Of a DNA stretch of 64,000 nt, positions 62,787-64,000 are shown piece after piece (position 1 is the stretch's first letter; each line of letters begins with the position of its first letter). The notes below the pieces were generated by a model. It saw nothing but the letters and a program-made list of their open reading frames with translations, searched no databases and was not told the DNA's origin. The DNA comes from Flavobacteriaceae bacterium (GTDB lineage Bacteria; Bacteroidota; Bacteroidia; Flavobacteriales; Flavobacteriaceae), in contig CANFZC010000002.1 in NCBI GenBank assembly GCA_947451475.1, positions 1 to 64,000 on the forward strand, read 5' to 3'. The position numbers and the translations under genes are program-made.

Positions 62787-64000
62787 ATGAGAATTTCATA
62801 CAATTGGTTAAAACAATTTATTAAAATAGATTTAAAATCAGAAGAAACTTCGGCTATCCTCACTGATTTAGGTCTGGAAGTAGAGGTGGTTGAGAAATAC
62901 CAATCGGTTCGTGGCGGTCTTGAAGGAGTGGTTGTAGGTCACGTGTTAAGTTGTGAAAAACATCCTGATGCCGATCGCTTGAAAATTACTAAAGTAGACT
63001 TAGGAGATGGAACACCTGTACAAATTGTCTGCGGTGCTGCAAATGTAGCTGCAGGTCAAAAAGTTCCTGTTGCTACTATTGGTACCAAATTATTTGACAA
63101 GGAAGGTTTAGAATTTGAAATCAAAAAAGGAAAAATACGCGGACAAGAAAGTCATGGTATGATTTGTGCAGAAGACGAATTAGGATTGGGTTCTAGTCAT
63201 GAAGGAATTATGGTATTGGACGACAAACTAAAACCTGGAACCCCTTGCGCCAAAGTATTCAACATTGAAGATGATGAAGTATTTGAAATTGGCCTGACTC
63301 CCAACCGAGCAGATGCTATGTCTCACTATGGAGTAGCTCGTGACCTTCGGGCAAGTTTATTACAAAAGAATAGTAATATTGAATTGATTACTCCTTCGGT
63401 GAGTACATTTCGCATTGATAAAAGAACACTTAAAATTGATGTGGATGTTAAAGATAATAAATTGGCACCTAGATATTGTGGTGTTACTCTCTCTGGAATA
63501 ACTGTAAAACCTTCTCCAGATTGGTTACAAAACAGATTAAAAGCCATTGGGCTTTCCCCTAAAAACAACATTGTTGACGTTACTAATTATATATTACATG
63601 ATTTAGGACAACCCTTGCATGCTTTTGATGCTTCAAAAATCAATGGAAAAATCATCGTTAAGACTATGGCTGCTGGAACAAAATTCACCACCTTAGATGA
63701 TGTAGAAAGAACGTTGCATGAAGAAGACCTAATGATTTGTGACGAAAAAGGAGCGCTTTGTATGGCAGGTGTATTTGGTGGAAAAAATTCGGGGGTAACT
63801 GAAACCACGAATACAATATTTCTTGAGAGTGCCTATTTCAATCCCATTTCTGTGCGTAAAACTGCTAAGAGACATGGATTAAATACAGATGCATCTTTTC
63901 GTTTTGAACGAGGCATTGACCCTAACATTACGGAATTTGCGTTAAAACGTGCAGCTTTATTGATTAAAGAAATAACAGGAGGCGAAATTACATCCGATAT
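62787..64000 (+). CDS. pheT: Phenylalanyl-tRNA synthetase beta subunit (N-terminal part)
   Basis: PheT is the large subunit of the alpha2-beta2 enzyme that charges tRNA-Phe. The visible 404 residues start MRISYNWLKQFIKIDLKSEET and include the EMAP-like tRNA-binding domain (GHVLSCEKHPDADRLKITKVDLGDG, about residues 45-70, and VCGAANVAAGQKVPVATIGT), the GKIRGQESHGMICAEDELGLG segment and the B3/B4 domain (VDVTNYILHDLGQPLHAFDA). The right edge cuts the remaining part. The start codon follows a -7 element closely. The gene ends outside the window. Confidence 0.96.
   Translation, partial: MRISYNWLKQFIKIDLKSEETSAILTDLGLEVEVVEKYQSVRGGLEGVVVGHVLSCEKHPDADRLKITKVDLGDGTPVQIVCGAANVAAGQKVPVATIGTKLFDKEGLEFEIKKGKIRGQESHGMICAEDELGLGSSHEGIMVLDDKLKPGTPCAKVFNIEDDEVFEIGLTPNRADAMSHYGVARDLRASLLQKNSNIELITPSVSTFRIDKRTLKIDVDVKDNKLAPRYCGVTLSGITVKPSPDWLQNRLKAIGLSPKNNIVDVTNYILHDLGQPLHAFDASKINGKIIVKTMAAGTKFTTLDDVERTLHEEDLMICDEKGALCMAGVFGGKNSGVTETTNTIFLESAYFNPISVRKTAKRHGLNTDASFRFERGIDPNITEFALKRAALLIKEITGGEITSD

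Noticed and set aside
1..64000. CRISPR array, prophage, insertion sequence or tRNA genes
   Set aside because: No spacer-repeat pattern, integrase, transposase or cloverleaf was seen. The short tandem repeats at 34057 and 34365 are too short and uniform to be CRISPR arrays.

Overview
The window reads as chromosomal DNA of a Bacteroidota bacterium, most likely a Flavobacteriaceae member close to Flavobacterium. The supporting signs are an AT-rich composition, A-rich start regions without clear Shine-Dalgarno sequences, many copies of the Bacteroidota -7 promoter element TAnnTTTG (some with TTG 19-20 bases upstream), a type IX secretion tail on one exported protein, a DUF4295 gene beside rpmB-rpmG, a SecA without the C-terminal zinc motif, and many lipoproteins and outer-membrane barrels. 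I saw no prophage, insertion sequence, CRISPR array, tRNA or rRNA. Nearly all genes look intact; only the two edge genes, ftsY and pheT, are cut by the window.

Layout. 1-7.1 kb (minus strand): ftsY, the rpmB-rpmG-DUF4295 ribosomal unit, a CinA-family protein, an exonuclease/FAH hydrolase/Hpt operon, a 2-oxoacid dehydrogenase E2 and a GT2 glycosyltransferase. 7.2-17.6 kb: an ABC-F protein, a methyltransferase, a lipoprotein, a lone LolD-like ATPase, a cobalamin adenosyltransferase, secA, small envelope proteins and a 36-residue basic microprotein. 17.6-32.5 kb: a GlcD-like flavoprotein, an Fsr-like MFS pump, MeaB, a NarL-type two-component pair, a MATE pump, a type IX secreted LamG protein, an ECF sigma factor with a membrane partner carrying a TonB-plug-like tail, a PAS kinase and a second ABC-F protein. 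32.7-50.9 kb: an MFS carrier, DUF2007 and a single-domain DEAD-like protein separated by a heptanucleotide repeat, a DNA-binding-domain-less NtrC-type regulator facing panB, a pseudouridine synthase, an outer-membrane protein, an aldehyde dehydrogenase, a 1317-residue hybrid kinase, HMG-CoA synthase, YifB and an M1 peptidase. 51-64 kb: recG, a complete RND efflux operon followed by a bestrophin, an AraC regulator convergent with DUF779 and an AldB-type aldehyde dehydrogenase, and pheT.

How genes work together. The PduO-type adenosyltransferase and MeaB both support adenosylcobalamin-dependent methylmalonyl-CoA mutase, which is not in the window. The RND adaptor, pump and TolC-like channel form one tripartite exporter. 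The orphan Hpt protein could relay phosphate from the hybrid kinase, although they are far apart. The most unusual non-coding signal is a 131-bp set of nested inverted repeats (36374-36504) that starts a few bases after a predicted promoter for the NtrC-like regulator. It would fold as a structured 5' leader and is the best candidate here for an undescribed element.
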